DNA from: Deltaproteobacteria bacterium | Lineage (GTDB): Bacteria; Desulfobacterota; Desulfuromonadia; Desulfuromonadales; JAAYDE01 | Reading direction: 5' to 3' | Length of the DNA stretch: 38,881 nt | Assembly (NCBI GenBank): GCA_016934985.1 | Contig: JAFGRU010000068.1 | Location: 1-38,881 of the forward strand | Shown: positions 17,478 to 25,716 of the stretch, piece by piece | How positions within the stretch are numbered: position 1 is the first letter of the stretch | Layout: every line of letters begins with the position of its first letter | Program-made: the position numbers and the translations under genes | Notes under the pieces: model-generated | The model's input: the letters and a program-made list of their open reading frames with translations, nothing else | Database searches by the model: none | Told to the model about the DNA's origin: nothing

Positions 17478-17517
17478 GCCTGTTTTAGATGCTGCTGAAA
17501 AACGCTGTTTTGGACTC

Positions 17518-18633
17518 CTATCCGGCCAGATGGTCAAGGAAGCGGCGCAGTATGGGAATGAATTTCTCCGGTTCAACAAGAAAGGAATCGTGCCCGTATT
17601 GGGATTCTATGAGATGATATTCAACCGGTTTTCCCAAATTCTGGAGAAGGTCTGCTACTTCCAGCGTCTGCTCCGGCGGGTAGAGCCAGTCTGAGGAAAA
17701 GGCAAACCAGAGGGATGGGCATTTTACCCTGGCGAGGGCCTCCTCCAAGCTGTCAAAATTCCATGCCGCGTCGAAAAGGTCGAGAGCTTTGGCCAGGTAG
17801 AGAAACGAGTTGGTGTCGAAATGCTTGACAAACGTGCTGCCGTTGTAATCGAGGTAGCGTTCGACCTCAAACTTGCCGAAAAAATCGAATATTCCATCCT
17901 TGGCTGAGTAGCGCCTGCCGAACTTGATTTCCATGGAAGAGCTGGAAAGAAATGAGATGTGACCGACTGCCCGGGCGAGAGCCAGCCCTTCCACCGGCGG
18001 GTTGTCGGGTTTGTAGCTTCCCTTTTTCCATAAGGGGTCATTGAAGATGGCTTGGCGGGCCAGGCCATTGAGGGCAATGGCCATGGGCGGAGTGCGCCCG
18101 GTCCCGGCAATGGGAATGATTGATCTGGGCACATCCGGATAGAGAATGCCCCACTCCAGAGCCTGCATGGCCCCCATGCTTCCGCCGATGACTGCCAGCA
18201 AAGAAGGTATTTCGAGGTGGTCGATGAGAAGCTTTTGGGCACGCACCATATCCTGGACCATGACGACCGGGAATGAGAGGTTGTAAGGCCGGTTGGTCTG
18301 GGGATTGATGCTGGTCGGGCCGGTGGACCCTTTGCAGGAGCCTATGACATTGCTGCAGAGAATAAAAAAACGATTGGTGTCAAGGGGTTTGCCGGGGCCG
18401 ATCATATCATCCCACCATCCCGGCTTGCGGTCTTCGGGGGAACTCCAGCCGGCAGCGTGGGCGTCTCCGGTCCAGGCATGAGTAACAAGGATGGTATTGG
18501 ATTTTTCAGCGTTCAGATGTCCGTAACATTCATAGGCGATGGTAAGGGGGGTAAGAAAGCGGCCGCTATCGAGGCGCAGCCCTTGTGAAAAAGTGACGAA
18601 CTCGGTTGTTGTCAGGTTAATGGGTTTGTCCAC
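17518..18633 (-). CDS. metX: Homoserine O-acetyltransferase
   Basis: A 371-residue alpha/beta-hydrolase-fold acyltransferase that activates homoserine for methionine synthesis. [10 protein letters not shown] is the family signature. [12 protein letters not shown] carries the nucleophile (about Ser152), and the acid and histidine lie near SDWLYPPE and YGHDSF. GTG 18633 is preferred: AGGCGG lies eight bases upstream, whereas the in-frame GTG 18642 would sit directly on that site. No metW follows. A SAM-I riboswitch and an intrinsic terminator lie immediately upstream, so expression should stop when SAM is plentiful. Acetyl versus succinyl specificity cannot be proved from sequence alone. Confidence 0.95.
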   Translation of the reverse strand: MDKPINLTTTEFVTFSQGLRLDSGRFLTPLTIAYECYGHLNAEKSNTILVTHAWTGDAHAAGWSSPEDRKPGWWDDMIGPGKPLDTNRFFILCSNVIGSCKGSTGPTSINPQTNRPYNLSFPVVMVQDMVRAQKLLIDHLEIPSLLAVIGGSMGAMQALEWGILYPDVPRSIIPIAGTGRTPPMAIALNGLARQAIFNDPLWKKGSYKPDNPPVEGLALARAVGHISFLSSSSMEIKFGRRYSAKDGIFDFFGKFEVERYLDYNGSTFVKHFDTNSFLYLAKALDLFDAAWNFDSLEEALARVKCPSLWFAFSSDWLYPPEQTLEVADLLQNLGKPVEYHLIESQYGHDSFLVEPEKFIPILRRFLDHLAG

Positions 18634-18649
18634 TGGTGACACCGCCTGG

Positions 18650-18687
18650 AAATAAAAAAGCCTTTTCTCAAGAAAATGAGAAAAGGC
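18650..18687 (-). terminator. Riboswitch-controlled intrinsic terminator before metX
   Basis: On the minus strand a perfect 11-base stem (arms at 18677-18687 and 18660-18670, sequence GCCTTTTCTCA with its complement) has a six-base loop and is followed by TTTTTTATTT. It lies between the SAM-I aptamer and metX. Its 5' arm can instead pair with TGAGGAGAG at the 3' end of the aptamer, which is the expected antiterminator. Confidence 0.92.
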
Positions 18688-18721
18688 CTGATAATACGTT
18701 CATTATGACGTTTAAACCGGC

Positions 18722-18860
18722 TCTCTCCTCATCTACCCCGTATTGATCTAATTATATACAAAAAAACACGGGCAGGAATTAGCACCTGTCATCCCGAACT
18801 CGAGACCGGTTGCTGTGGTTTCAAAGGGCCTTTCCCTCCACCACTCTTGATAAAGAAAAG
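18722..18860 (-). ncRNA. SAM-I (S-box) riboswitch
   Basis: Read on the minus strand, the aptamer core is unmistakable. ATCAAGAG is followed by GTGGTGGAGGGA, GGCCC, TGAAACCAC, GCAACC and GGTGCTAATTCCTGC, and the 3' end carries TAGATGAGG. P1 forms between TCTTTATC (about 18849-18856) and GATGAGGA (18726-18733), with extra pairs beyond. P2 is closed by GTGGT and ACCAC. The P4 arm is enlarged: CCCGT pairs with ACGGG across an AT-rich loop of about 27 bases. The P1 3' strand also complements the 5' arm of the terminator at 18650-18687. SAM binding should therefore hold P1, free the terminator and switch metX off. Confidence 0.95.
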
Positions 18861-18881
18861 CGTTTTTAAATTGTTGGGTCA

Positions 18882-18910
18882 AAACTATCGAAAGTTGCGA
18901 CCCTTGTCAA
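18882..18910 (-). promoter_or_regulatory. Probable promoter of the metX riboswitch transcript
   Basis: A perfect TTGACA (plus positions 18905-18910) is followed after 17 bases by TAGTTT (18882-18887), a weak -10. The predicted start lies about 15 bases before the aptamer's first helix, as expected for a riboswitch leader. Confidence 0.5.
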
Positions 18911-18985
18911 TTCCTTCTTTAAGTTCCATTTCTCTGTAAAGGGGAGCGCTTTATACTCCTCCTTGAGAAATGCCTCGGTGGTCAG

Positions 18986-19420
18986 CTATTTGGTCTTATT
19001 GTCGCCGGTTTTCTGCTTTTCGCAGTTGGCCAGGGACTGAAAATCATAATCAGACAACGTTTTGACCAGTCCACGGTTGGCCTCTTCCCAGACGTTTTTT
19101 ACCGGACAGGTTTTTTCACGGCTGCATTCTTCTTCAGGGGAAAGACAGTGATTGAGAAAAATTGGACCCTCTTGGCTTTGAATAACATCCAGGATGTTGA
19201 TCCTGGAAGGATCCTTGAGAAGGTAAAAGCCTCCGCCCACTCCTCTTTGGGAGCCTACGATACCGTCTTTGATTAAAGGTTGAAGGATTTTGGTAAGAAA
19301 CGCCGGGGTGATTTTCTGACTTTCGCAGATATCCTTTTTGTAGACGATTTGCCCTTTCGGCTGTTTTGCCAAAAAAAGAAGAGCCCGAATTGCATATTCA
19401 GTTGCCCGCGTAATAACCAA
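18986..19420 (-). CDS. Rrf2 family transcriptional regulator
   Basis: A 144-residue winged-helix regulator. VITRATEYAIRALLFLA is the typical Rrf2 start, and the recognition part is KITPAFLTKILQPLIKDGIV followed by the wing SQRGVGGGFYL. Three cysteines in CLSPEEECSREKTCPV have spacing close to that of the Fe-S ligands of IscR and NsrR, so it probably senses iron-sulfur status, redox or nitric oxide. The best start is TTG 19420 with GGAGG six bases upstream. A longer frame from 19486 would begin inside the promoter. It is divergent from the lipoprotein gene at 19701. Which Rrf2 subgroup it belongs to is not resolved. Confidence 0.9.
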   Translation of the reverse strand: MVITRATEYAIRALLFLAKQPKGQIVYKKDICESQKITPAFLTKILQPLIKDGIVGSQRGVGGGFYLLKDPSRINILDVIQSQEGPIFLNHCLSPEEECSREKTCPVKNVWEEANRGLVKTLSDYDFQSLANCEKQKTGDNKTK

Positions 19421-19457
19421 GCCACGCCTCCATAGAAAACCTTTTAGGTAATAATTA

Positions 19458-19486
19458 ATAATTAACGTTTGCGATTTTTTTGTCAA
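19458..19486 (-). promoter_or_regulatory. Probable Rrf2 promoter with AT-rich direct repeats
   Basis: On the minus strand TTGACA (19481-19486) and AATTAT (19458-19463) are 17 bases apart. The -10 region lies in two tandem copies of AATTATT, which could be an autoregulatory binding site. The start codon is about 30 bases downstream of the predicted transcription start. Confidence 0.5.
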
Positions 19487-19700
19487 CCGATAATTAAATT
19501 GACCAATGAGGGCGTTGGGTGGACGGTGATTGGTGCCAAGGGAAGGGTGATAAGTTAATTTTAAAAAATTTTTAAAGTATTGTTGGCGTTTTATGCTAGG
19601 ATTATTTTTAATCTTGCCGTTAAATATCAGCTGCTAATCTACCAACCAATCTTAGTTAATCGTTTATTTCAGGCAACAGCGGGTTTTGGAGGGGATCTTT

Positions 19701-20480
19701 ATGCGTCGGGCTATCATTTTGTTGCTGGCGACTGTTTTTTTAGCAGGTTGTGGGGTCCAGCCTTTCAAAATATCCAGAGCCGAGTACGGCCAGAAGGTTC
19801 GAACCTTGGGGGTTCTGCCTCTTATGGTGGATGAGGCTTCCGACTTAAGGCACCCTGAAAAGAACCAGCTTAAAACCATGATAAAAGAAAATAACCGGGG
19901 CAAGGTCGATTTTTTGATTCCCCGGCTCAAAGAACAGAAGAACTATTTTGACGTTCGCTATGTCCCTGGTGAGCCCGAGGCCCTTTTCAATCAACTGGTC
20001 AAAGGGAGCGATGCTACTGATAGAAAGAACGGCGCGGAGAGGCATTATGAATTTAATGCCGAATTTTTGACAACCCTTTCCGAGAAAAACTTGGTTGATG
20101 GCTATCTGGTCATAATTCTCCATGGCATTATGTTGCCGCAAAAACGTTGGGACAGGACTCACCTCAATTATTTAGAGAGTGAGTATAATGTTATCATAGA
20201 GAATGCTTATGTGATTCTGCCTTCTGGTCAGGTGGTATGGGAACACAAGGGTTTGGCTGGTGACCCGTTCCTGGCTCTTCAGTACCCGGATTTCGACGAG
20301 GCTTTTTATAATAAGACCAATAAAGTCAAAATCAAGTTTGTCGACATCGAAGGGCTGGCAAAGGCCTTGGTGGAACCTGCCGGCCTGCTTCAAAAGGATG
20401 AAAAACTTTCAGTGCCTTATCGGAATCTTTTCAATCGCATTGCACAGGACCTGGGGCTTGGTCTTTTCAGCAGTTTTTAA
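19701..20480 (+). CDS. Putative lipoprotein of unknown function
   Basis: A 259-residue protein with a short lipoprotein signal, MRRAIILLLATVFLAGC, lipidated at Cys17. I do not recognise the mature domain. It has a mixed alpha/beta appearance, few cysteines and no obvious catalytic motif; YLVIILHGIMLPQKRWDR and AYVILPSGQVVWEHKGLAG are notable hydrophobic strands in mid-protein. ATG 19701 follows a strong GGAGGGG site by seven bases. It is transcribed divergently from the Rrf2 regulator across a 280-base AT-rich gap, so it could be a target of that regulator; this is only inference. A 580-base gap separates it from rho. Confidence 0.8.
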   Translation: MRRAIILLLATVFLAGCGVQPFKISRAEYGQKVRTLGVLPLMVDEASDLRHPEKNQLKTMIKENNRGKVDFLIPRLKEQKNYFDVRYVPGEPEALFNQLVKGSDATDRKNGAERHYEFNAEFLTTLSEKNLVDGYLVIILHGIMLPQKRWDRTHLNYLESEYNVIIENAYVILPSGQVVWEHKGLAGDPFLALQYPDFDEAFYNKTNKVKIKFVDIEGLAKALVEPAGLLQKDEKLSVPYRNLFNRIAQDLGLGLFSSF

Positions 20481-20704
20481 TGCACAACTCATTTCAGTTC
20501 TTTCGTTGAAAATGGAATAATCATAAAACTTTCCCGCTCCGGTTCGTTTCTGGCAATAAACTTGCTAGTCTGGTGGTCGACTTGTGATTAGAGGGCTGCT
20601 TTGTTTTGGCGGAGAGCAGCAACGATTCAAGGATTTTGACATCAGGCACCCATTCTCCAAACGTGAGAGTGGTTTGAAAATTGGGATCAGGAAAAATTAA
20701 ACTA

Positions 20705-20733
20705 TTGACATGCCTGATCAAAGATAGTAAAAA
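20705..20733 (+). promoter_or_regulatory. rho: Candidate rho promoter
   Basis: Perfect TTGACA (20705-20710) and TAAAAA (20728-20733) are 17 bases apart. Transcription from here would give rho a leader of about 320 bases. Confidence 0.5.
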
Positions 20734-20771
20734 ATGCGTCCAATAAAGGAACTGACCGCATACCATCTACT

Positions 20772-20927
20772 TTCCGAAAATTATGCTTTTCGGGACGCCT
20801 GTCGGACAAAACCAACTGCAAACCCTTAAGAATTAATATTTGAAAGATAAAAAGAATTGATTCCAGTGCTTGAACCGGCTTAAGGGTTTAATCCGGTTCT
20901 ACCTGCTTATTGCGGGAAGCGTTTCCC
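20772..20927 (+). promoter_or_regulatory. rho: Structured rho leader with competing inverted repeats
   Basis: Four pairings are visible. CCGAAAA (20774-20780) pairs with TTTTCGG (20787-20793) around a six-base loop. AAACCCTTAAG (20820-20830) is perfectly complementary to CTTAAGGGTTT (20879-20889). GAACCGG (20872-20878) pairs with CCGGTTC (20893-20899), and its loop contains that second arm, so the two helices either exclude each other or form a pseudoknot. GGGAA (20914-20918) pairs with TTCCC (20923-20927). None has a T tract. Rho is autoregulated through its leader in E. coli, so a regulatory role is plausible but unproven. Confidence 0.5.
20797..20807 (-). repeat. Dispersed repeat core, inverse partial copy
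   Basis: The minus strand reads GTCCGACAGGC, identical to the conserved end of the copies at 1012-1047 and 23651-23686. A GCAGT also precedes it, but at a shorter distance than in those copies, so it may be a degenerate copy. Confidence 0.45.
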
Positions 20928-21060
20928 ACGTCCTGCCGTTTCGCCTACAGGCAATCAACTGAATGACTGGCCGAAAATCTTCCATATGTGTCAATTTTAA
21001 CTGCGGATAGCTTGTCTTAGGCTATTTTCGTGATTGAAAAAGTTCGGCCAAGGAGAAAAC

Positions 21061-22308
21061 ATGAATTTGAAGGAACTAAAAGAGAAAAAAATTACCGACC
21101 TGACGGCCATTGGCAAGGAACTTGGCGTTGAGGGGGCTTCCGGGATGCGGAAGCAGGATCTGATCTTCGCGATTCTGAACAGCACCGCAGAAAAGAATGG
21201 CGCCATATCCGGGGAAGGGGTTCTGGAAATTTTGCCGGATGGTTTCGGTTTCCTCCGCTCTCCCGACTCCAACTATCTTCCCGGTCCCGATGACATTTAT
21301 ATCTCCCCATCCCAGATCCGGCGCTTCAACCTGCGCACCGGCGATACAGTGTCCGGGCAGATTCGCCCCCCCAAGGAAGGTGAACGTTATTTCGCTCTTT
21401 TAAAGGTTTCCGAGGTCAACTTTGAAAATCCTTCCGTTATCCGTGATAAAACCCTTTTTGATAATCTGACGCCCCTCTATCCTCAAGAACATATCATTCT
21501 TGAAGCTGCGCCCGACAACCTTTCAATGCGGGTCATGGATTTGGCTACTCCCATCGGCAAGGGACAGCGCGGTCTCATCGTCGCGCCTCCGCGAACCGGC
21601 AAGACCATGCTCCTGCAGGATATTGCCAACTCCATTACCACCAATCATCCCGAAATTTACCTCATCGTTCTGCTTATTGACGAACGTCCGGAAGAGGTCA
21701 CGGATATGCAGCGCTCGGTTAAGGGGGAGGTGATTTCCTCCACCTTCGACGAACCGGCTACCCGTCACGTCCAGGTTGCTGAAATGGTCATTGAAAAGGC
21801 CAAGCGTCTGGTTGAGCACAAGCGCGACGTGGTGATTCTTCTCGACTCTATCACCCGTCTGGCCCGCGCCTATAACACGGTGGTGCCGCCCAGCGGCAAG
21901 ATTCTTTCCGGCGGGGTTGACTCCAATGCTCTTCACAAGCCCAAACGCTTCTTCGGGGCGGCCCGCAACATTGAGGAAGGCGGGAGTCTGACCATTATCG
22001 CCACAGCCCTGGTTGATACCGGCAGCAAGATGGACGAGGTTATCTTTGAGGAATTCAAGGGGACCGGCAACATGGAACTCTGTCTTGACCGGCGCCTGGT
22101 GGATAAGCGGACCTTCCCGGCCATCGATATCAACAAGTCGGGCACACGGCGCGAAGAATTGCTGGTCAACGAGACCAACCTGCAGCGCATCTGGCTTCTG
22201 CGCAAAGTGCTGACCTCTATGAATGTCGTCGACAGCATGGAATTTTTGCTTGAAAAACTGGCGGACAGCAAAACCAACCAGGAATTCCTCGATAACATGA
22301 ACCAGTGA
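21061..22308 (+). CDS. rho: Transcription termination factor Rho
   Basis: A 415-residue hexameric RNA helicase that ends transcription of untranslated RNA. Residues 1-50 form the N-terminal helix domain. The cold-shock-like RNA-binding domain has RNP1 in [10 protein letters not shown] (58-67). The ATPase domain contains P-loop APPRTGKT (175-182), the Walker B stretch [16 protein letters not shown], the Q loop region [19 protein letters not shown] and the R loop [11 protein letters not shown]. No large N-terminal insertion is present. ATG 21061 follows AAGGAG by seven bases. A GC hairpin without a T tract (22341-22359) follows the gene, and rpmE then has its own promoter. Confidence 0.98.
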   Translation: MNLKELKEKKITDLTAIGKELGVEGASGMRKQDLIFAILNSTAEKNGAISGEGVLEILPDGFGFLRSPDSNYLPGPDDIYISPSQIRRFNLRTGDTVSGQIRPPKEGERYFALLKVSEVNFENPSVIRDKTLFDNLTPLYPQEHIILEAAPDNLSMRVMDLATPIGKGQRGLIVAPPRTGKTMLLQDIANSITTNHPEIYLIVLLIDERPEEVTDMQRSVKGEVISSTFDEPATRHVQVAEMVIEKAKRLVEHKRDVVILLDSITRLARAYNTVVPPSGKILSGGVDSNALHKPKRFFGAARNIEEGGSLTIIATALVDTGSKMDEVIFEEFKGTGNMELCLDRRLVDKRTFPAIDINKSGTRREELLVNETNLQRIWLLRKVLTSMNVVDSMEFLLEKLADSKTNQEFLDNMNQ

Positions 22309-22366
22309 TCTGCCTCCAGCGTTGTTCAATTTTTATGTGACGGGGCCGAAAAATCCCCGCAACTTC

Positions 22367-22395
22367 TTGACACGGCCGATCAAGGACGATACAAG
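22367..22395 (+). promoter_or_regulatory. rpmE: Promoter of rpmE
   Basis: TTGACA (22367-22372), a 17-base spacer and TACAAG (22390-22395) lie about 120 bases before the rpmE start. The -35 is perfect and the -10 matches four of six positions. Confidence 0.6.
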
Positions 22396-22516
22396 TTTAA
22401 AGAAAAACCGGCTTGAGAAAAAATACTTGCAGGAAACTGTTTTTGATGATAATTTCACTTTTTGCGTTCGGGTCTAAAAAGATCCTGCCGAAATATCATG
22501 GTCAAGGGGAATCACA

Positions 22517-22723
22517 ATGAAAAAAGATATCCATCCGCGCTACGAAGACGTTACGGTTAAGTGCCATTGCGGCAATACTTTTTCGACGCGGTCCACGCAA
22601 AAAGACGAAATCACCACGGAAATATGTTCGCAATGTCATCCGTTCTTTACCGGAAAACAGAAGTTGCTGGATACGGCCGGTCGTATTGAGCGCTTTCGCA
22701 GGAAATACGGGCAGAATAAATAG
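22517..22723 (+). CDS. rpmE: 50S ribosomal protein L31 (bL31), zinc-binding form
   Basis: A 68-residue ribosomal protein of the 50S central protuberance. The first residues [19 protein letters not shown] are typical. CHCG and CSQCHPF supply a four-cysteine zinc site, so this is the zinc-containing (C+) form rather than the zinc-free paralogue used in zinc starvation. The C-terminal [11 protein letters not shown] is basic and contacts rRNA. AAGGGGA precedes the ATG. It has its own promoter and a strong terminator, forming a single-gene unit as expected for an abundant protein. Confidence 0.97.
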   Translation: MKKDIHPRYEDVTVKCHCGNTFSTRSTQKDEITTEICSQCHPFFTGKQKLLDTAGRIERFRRKYGQNK

Positions 22724-22738
22724 CCAGCGATGCAAGAG

Positions 22739-22763
22739 CGGCCCGGTGGGCCGTTTCTTTTTT
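22739..22763 (+). terminator. Intrinsic terminator of rpmE
   Basis: A perfect six-base stem CGGCCC/GGGCCG (22739-22744 and 22748-22753) with a three-base loop is followed by TTTCTTTTTT. It begins 15 bases after the rpmE stop. Confidence 0.88.
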
Positions 22764-22835
22764 GTGTTCTTTTCAGGTCCTGGTTTGGGGGGGATCTGCT
22801 CATTATAAATATCGGGCACCAAGCGGGGAGGACCA

Positions 22836-23522
22836 ATGGTCGTTCAGCTGTTAGCCTGCACACCGGACGCGGAAGACGTGGTTGCAGCAGCCGCGCAGCT
22901 TTGTTATTCTGCTTCATCCATTTCTCAGATCCTCGAAAGAGGTCGTTCCAAGAAAAAAGCTCTGCTGGAAAAGATTGTTTCGGCAGGGCATTTTTCCGTT
23001 CTGGAGCATGCATCTTTCACGTTTGGAGTTGAGGATATCAGCCGCGCCTGCTCTCACCAACTGGTCCGTCATCGTCTTGCGTCGTTTTCGCAGCAAAGCC
23101 AGAGGTATGTCTCGGTTGTCGAAAAATTCGGTTCTGTGACCCCGGAATCCATTTCCAGCCACCCCGATTTCCGGGACCGTTATGCGGAATTTATTCGCGA
23201 AACCCAGGAGTTTTACCGGGAAATGCTCGCAGCCGGCATCCCGGCTGAAGACGCGCGCTTTGTGCTTCCCAATGCCGTGGGGACCAAGCTGGTCATGACC
23301 ATGAACGCAAGGGAGCTGCATCACTTTTTCCGTTTGCGCTGCTGTTATCGGGCACAATGGGAGATCCGGGACATGGCCCTGGAGATGTTGCGGCTGGTTC
23401 GCCGTAAAGCCCCCCTTCTCTTTGCTGATGCCGGGCCGGGTTGCCTGGCTGGAGACTGCCCGGAAGGCGCCATGTCGTGTGGGCGCATGGAACAGGTCCG
23501 CGAAGAATTCAGGCAGTTATGA
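22836..23522 (+). CDS. thyX: FAD-dependent thymidylate synthase
   Basis: A 228-residue flavoenzyme making dTMP from dUMP with methylenetetrahydrofolate and NADPH. The ThyX motif is present as RHRLASFSQQSQR (78-90); the position usually given as Asn is Ser, a common variant. SVLEHASFTFGVEDISRAC and RELHHFFRLRCCYRAQWEIR provide the FAD and dUMP binding segments. Length fits the family. A second cysteine-rich stretch (CLAGDCPEGAMSC) near the C-terminus is less usual. No thyA is seen here. ATG 22836 follows GGGGAGGA by about four bases. Confidence 0.97.
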   Translation: MVVQLLACTPDAEDVVAAAAQLCYSASSISQILERGRSKKKALLEKIVSAGHFSVLEHASFTFGVEDISRACSHQLVRHRLASFSQQSQRYVSVVEKFGSVTPESISSHPDFRDRYAEFIRETQEFYREMLAAGIPAEDARFVLPNAVGTKLVMTMNARELHHFFRLRCCYRAQWEIRDMALEMLRLVRRKAPLLFADAGPGCLAGDCPEGAMSCGRMEQVREEFRQL

Positions 23523-23581
23523 TTCTTGGAGGTTGTTGGACTTGGAGAATCGTAACGGGAGAATGGGAAGCCGAGGACCGG

Positions 23582-23635
23582 TTTTCGCAAATTTAAGAGC
23601 GAATAGCGGGACTATTTGGCGAAAATTTGCGGAAA
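23582..23635. repeat. Two-tier stem-loop between thyX and prfA
   Basis: TTTTCGCAAATTT (23582-23594) pairs with AAATTTGCGGAAA (23623-23635) over 13 positions with one G-T pair. Inside the loop, AATAG (23602-23606) pairs with CTATT (23612-23616). There is no T tract, so it is not a normal terminator. A dispersed repeat follows 16 bases later. Confidence 0.7.
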
Positions 23636-23650
23636 GATGGACCGATTCAG

Positions 23651-23686
23651 CTTTTTCGCAGTAAATTTATGTCAACGTCCGACAGG
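23651..23686 (+). repeat. Dispersed intergenic repeat, copy 2
   Basis: CTTTTTCGCAGTA, then ATTTAT and finally GTCCGACAGG reproduce copy 1 (1012-1047) with about six mismatches and no gaps. It lies 77 bases before the prfA start. Confidence 0.7.
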
Positions 23687-23762
23687 CCCTTTTGGGGGCA
23701 GGTGTGGCCGGGTTTGCCGGCTCTTTCCAACTCCCTCGCTCACGGTTTCAGGATAAATCGCT

Positions 23763-24830
23763 ATGTTTCAAAAACTCGAAGAGGTCGTTGAGCGTTTCAA
23801 GGAGGTGGAAGGTCTTCTCGCCGACAGTGCGGTGCTGGCTGATCGGGACAGTTTTCTCGCTTTGACCAGGGAGCATGCCGAACTTTCCGAGATTGTCGAA
23901 GCCTTTTCCCGCTACAAAAAGACCTGTGAAGAGATTGAAGGTTTGCGGGAATTGCTCCAAGATGCCGACAACGAGGTTCGGAGCATGGCAAAAGCTGAAC
24001 TTCCTGAGCTTGAAGCTGCCAAGGAAAGTTTGGAGAAAAAACTCCAAAGCCTGCTTCTCCCTAAAGACCCGAATGATGAAAAAAATATCTTTCTGGAGAT
24101 CAGGGCCGGAACCGGCGGGGAGGAAGCGGCTCTTTTTGCTGCCGATCTCTACCGTATGTACAGCCGCTACGCCGAAAAGTTAAGGTGGAAGGTGGAAGTA
24201 ATGAGCCTTTCTGAGGCGGATGCCGGAGGTTTTAAGGAGATTGTTGCGCAGATCAGTGGCGGAATGGTTTTTTCCCGCTTGAAATACGAGAGCGGGACCC
24301 ACCGGGTGCAGAGGGTCCCGGAAACCGAAACTCAGGGACGTATTCATACCTCAGCCTGTACTGTGGCGGTCCTCCCTGAGGCGGACGAGATCGATGTCGA
24401 TATCGATCCGGGTGATTTGCGTATTGATGTTTACCGGGCTTCTGGTGCTGGCGGACAGCATGTCAACAAAACCGAATCTGCGGTCCGCATCACCCACCTT
24501 CCGACCGGGGTAGTGGTCTCCTGCCAGGACGAGAAATCGCAGCACAAAAACAAGGCCAGGGCCATGAAGGTTCTTCGGTCCCGTATTCTCGACCAACTGG
24601 AGAAAGAGCGCCAGGCGAAGACTGCTGCAGACCGCAAAAGCCAGGTGGGGAGCGGCGACCGGAGCGAAAGGATCAGGACCTATAATTTTCCTCAAGGACG
24701 TTGCACTGATCATCGCATCGGCCTGACCCTTTACCGGCTGGAAAGCATTATGGCAGGGGACTTGGAAGAAATTATCGATAGCTTGACGGCCTATTATCAG
24801 GCTGAATCCCTTTCCCAGCAGGAGTCCTGA
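23763..24830 (+). CDS. prfA: Peptide chain release factor 1
   Basis: A 355-residue class I release factor that reads UAA and UAG. The GGQ catalytic motif is at 230-232 within [16 protein letters not shown]; its glutamine is the substrate of PrmC, encoded next. The stop-codon-reading tripeptide of RF1, PxT, appears as Pro186-Glu187-Thr188, where E. coli has Pro-Ala-Thr. The helical domain 1 occupies the first ~100 residues. No frameshift site, as found in RF2 genes, is present. The prmC GTG begins two bases after the stop, indicating tight coupling. Confidence 0.97.
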   Translation: MFQKLEEVVERFKEVEGLLADSAVLADRDSFLALTREHAELSEIVEAFSRYKKTCEEIEGLRELLQDADNEVRSMAKAELPELEAAKESLEKKLQSLLLPKDPNDEKNIFLEIRAGTGGEEAALFAADLYRMYSRYAEKLRWKVEVMSLSEADAGGFKEIVAQISGGMVFSRLKYESGTHRVQRVPETETQGRIHTSACTVAVLPEADEIDVDIDPGDLRIDVYRASGAGGQHVNKTESAVRITHLPTGVVVSCQDEKSQHKNKARAMKVLRSRILDQLEKERQAKTAADRKSQVGSGDRSERIRTYNFPQGRCTDHRIGLTLYRLESIMAGDLEEIIDSLTAYYQAESLSQQES

Positions 24831-24832
24831 GG

Positions 24833-25687
24833 GTGAAAAAAAGCTGGACGCTTCTGGAGGTTCTGCAGTGGACCGGCGACTATTTCGGCAAACAGGGGCT
24901 CCAAAATTCCAGGCTTGATGCTGAACTTTTGCTGGGTGAGGTGATGGGGCTCGATCGGGTTGGCCTTTACCTGAATTACGACCGCCCTCTTCTGCCGGAT
25001 GAACGGGAAAAATATAGAAAGCTTGTCGCCAGAAGGGCGGAACGGGAGCCGTTGCAGTACATTTTGGGGCGCGCCGAGTTCTGGTCCCTCCCCTTCAGGG
25101 TCAGCCCGGCGGTGTTGATCCCGCGGCCTGAGACCGAAATTCTTGTGGAAGAGGGCATCAAAAAAGTCAAACCCGGAGACCGGGTTCTGGATCTCGGCAC
25201 CGGCAGTGGCGCCATCGCCGTGGCTTTCGCTCATGAGTGCCCTGATATCAGTGTTACAGCCATAGATGTTTCGGCTGAAGCTTTGTCAGTGGCCGAGGGG
25301 AATGCCCGGAGCAACAGTGTTGACAGCCGTATCCGGTTTTTACAGGCCAGCTTTACCGACCCCTTCCCCGGGAGCTTTGAGCTAATTCTAAGCAATCCAC
25401 CCTATGTTTCAGGGCGGGAATATGAAGCCTGCATGCCTGAGGTCAAAGATTATGAACCACGGCAGGCTTTAGTCGGTGGGGAAGATGGTCTCGACTGCAT
25501 TCGGGTTATTATTAAAAATGCCGCTGCCGCTCTCAAAACCGGAGGCTGGCTGATGCTGGAGGTGGGTGCAGGCCAGGCCGAAATGGTGGTGAGCCTGCTG
25601 GAGAAGCAGAGCTTTACTGAAACTTTCAAGCGGCAGGATTATGCCGGAATTTTCAGGGTGGTCGGGGGGCAAATGCCCGCCGTCTGA
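24833..25687 (+). CDS. prmC: Peptide chain release factor N5-glutamine methyltransferase
   Basis: A 284-residue enzyme that methylates the glutamine of the GGQ motif in release factors. The N-terminal helical domain includes REPLQYILGRAEFWSLPFRV, which recognises the factor. SAM motif I is VLDLGTGSGAIAVA (118-131), and the catalytic NPPY is at 188-191. Start is GTG 24833, two bases after prfA, with AGGAG overlapping the end of prfA. The prfA-prmC pairing is widely conserved and makes functional sense, since PrfA is the substrate. Confidence 0.97.
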   Translation: MKKSWTLLEVLQWTGDYFGKQGLQNSRLDAELLLGEVMGLDRVGLYLNYDRPLLPDEREKYRKLVARRAEREPLQYILGRAEFWSLPFRVSPAVLIPRPETEILVEEGIKKVKPGDRVLDLGTGSGAIAVAFAHECPDISVTAIDVSAEALSVAEGNARSNSVDSRIRFLQASFTDPFPGSFELILSNPPYVSGREYEACMPEVKDYEPRQALVGGEDGLDCIRVIIKNAAAALKTGGWLMLEVGAGQAEMVVSLLEKQSFTETFKRQDYAGIFRVVGGQMPAV

Positions 25688-25716
25688 CCATTAAATTGTA
25701 ACTGCTAAGGATTGTT

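Larger units (their letters stand above)
20481..21060 (+). other. rho: Intergenic region: rho promoter and structured leader
   Basis: This 580-base gap contains no convincing gene. An 81-codon frame on the minus strand (20521-20766) lacks a ribosome site and recognisable content. It does hold a candidate promoter (20705-20733), three or more inverted repeats (20772-20927) and an inverse copy of the dispersed repeat core (20797-20807). Confidence 0.6.

Noticed and set aside
20521-20766. An 81-codon minus-strand frame in the rho upstream gap
   Set aside because: No ribosome site, no recognisable motif, and it overlaps the candidate rho promoter; kept as non-coding.
22341-22359. GC hairpin CGGGG/CCCCG after rho as a terminator
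   Set aside because: No T tract follows on either strand, so it was not called as an intrinsic terminator.
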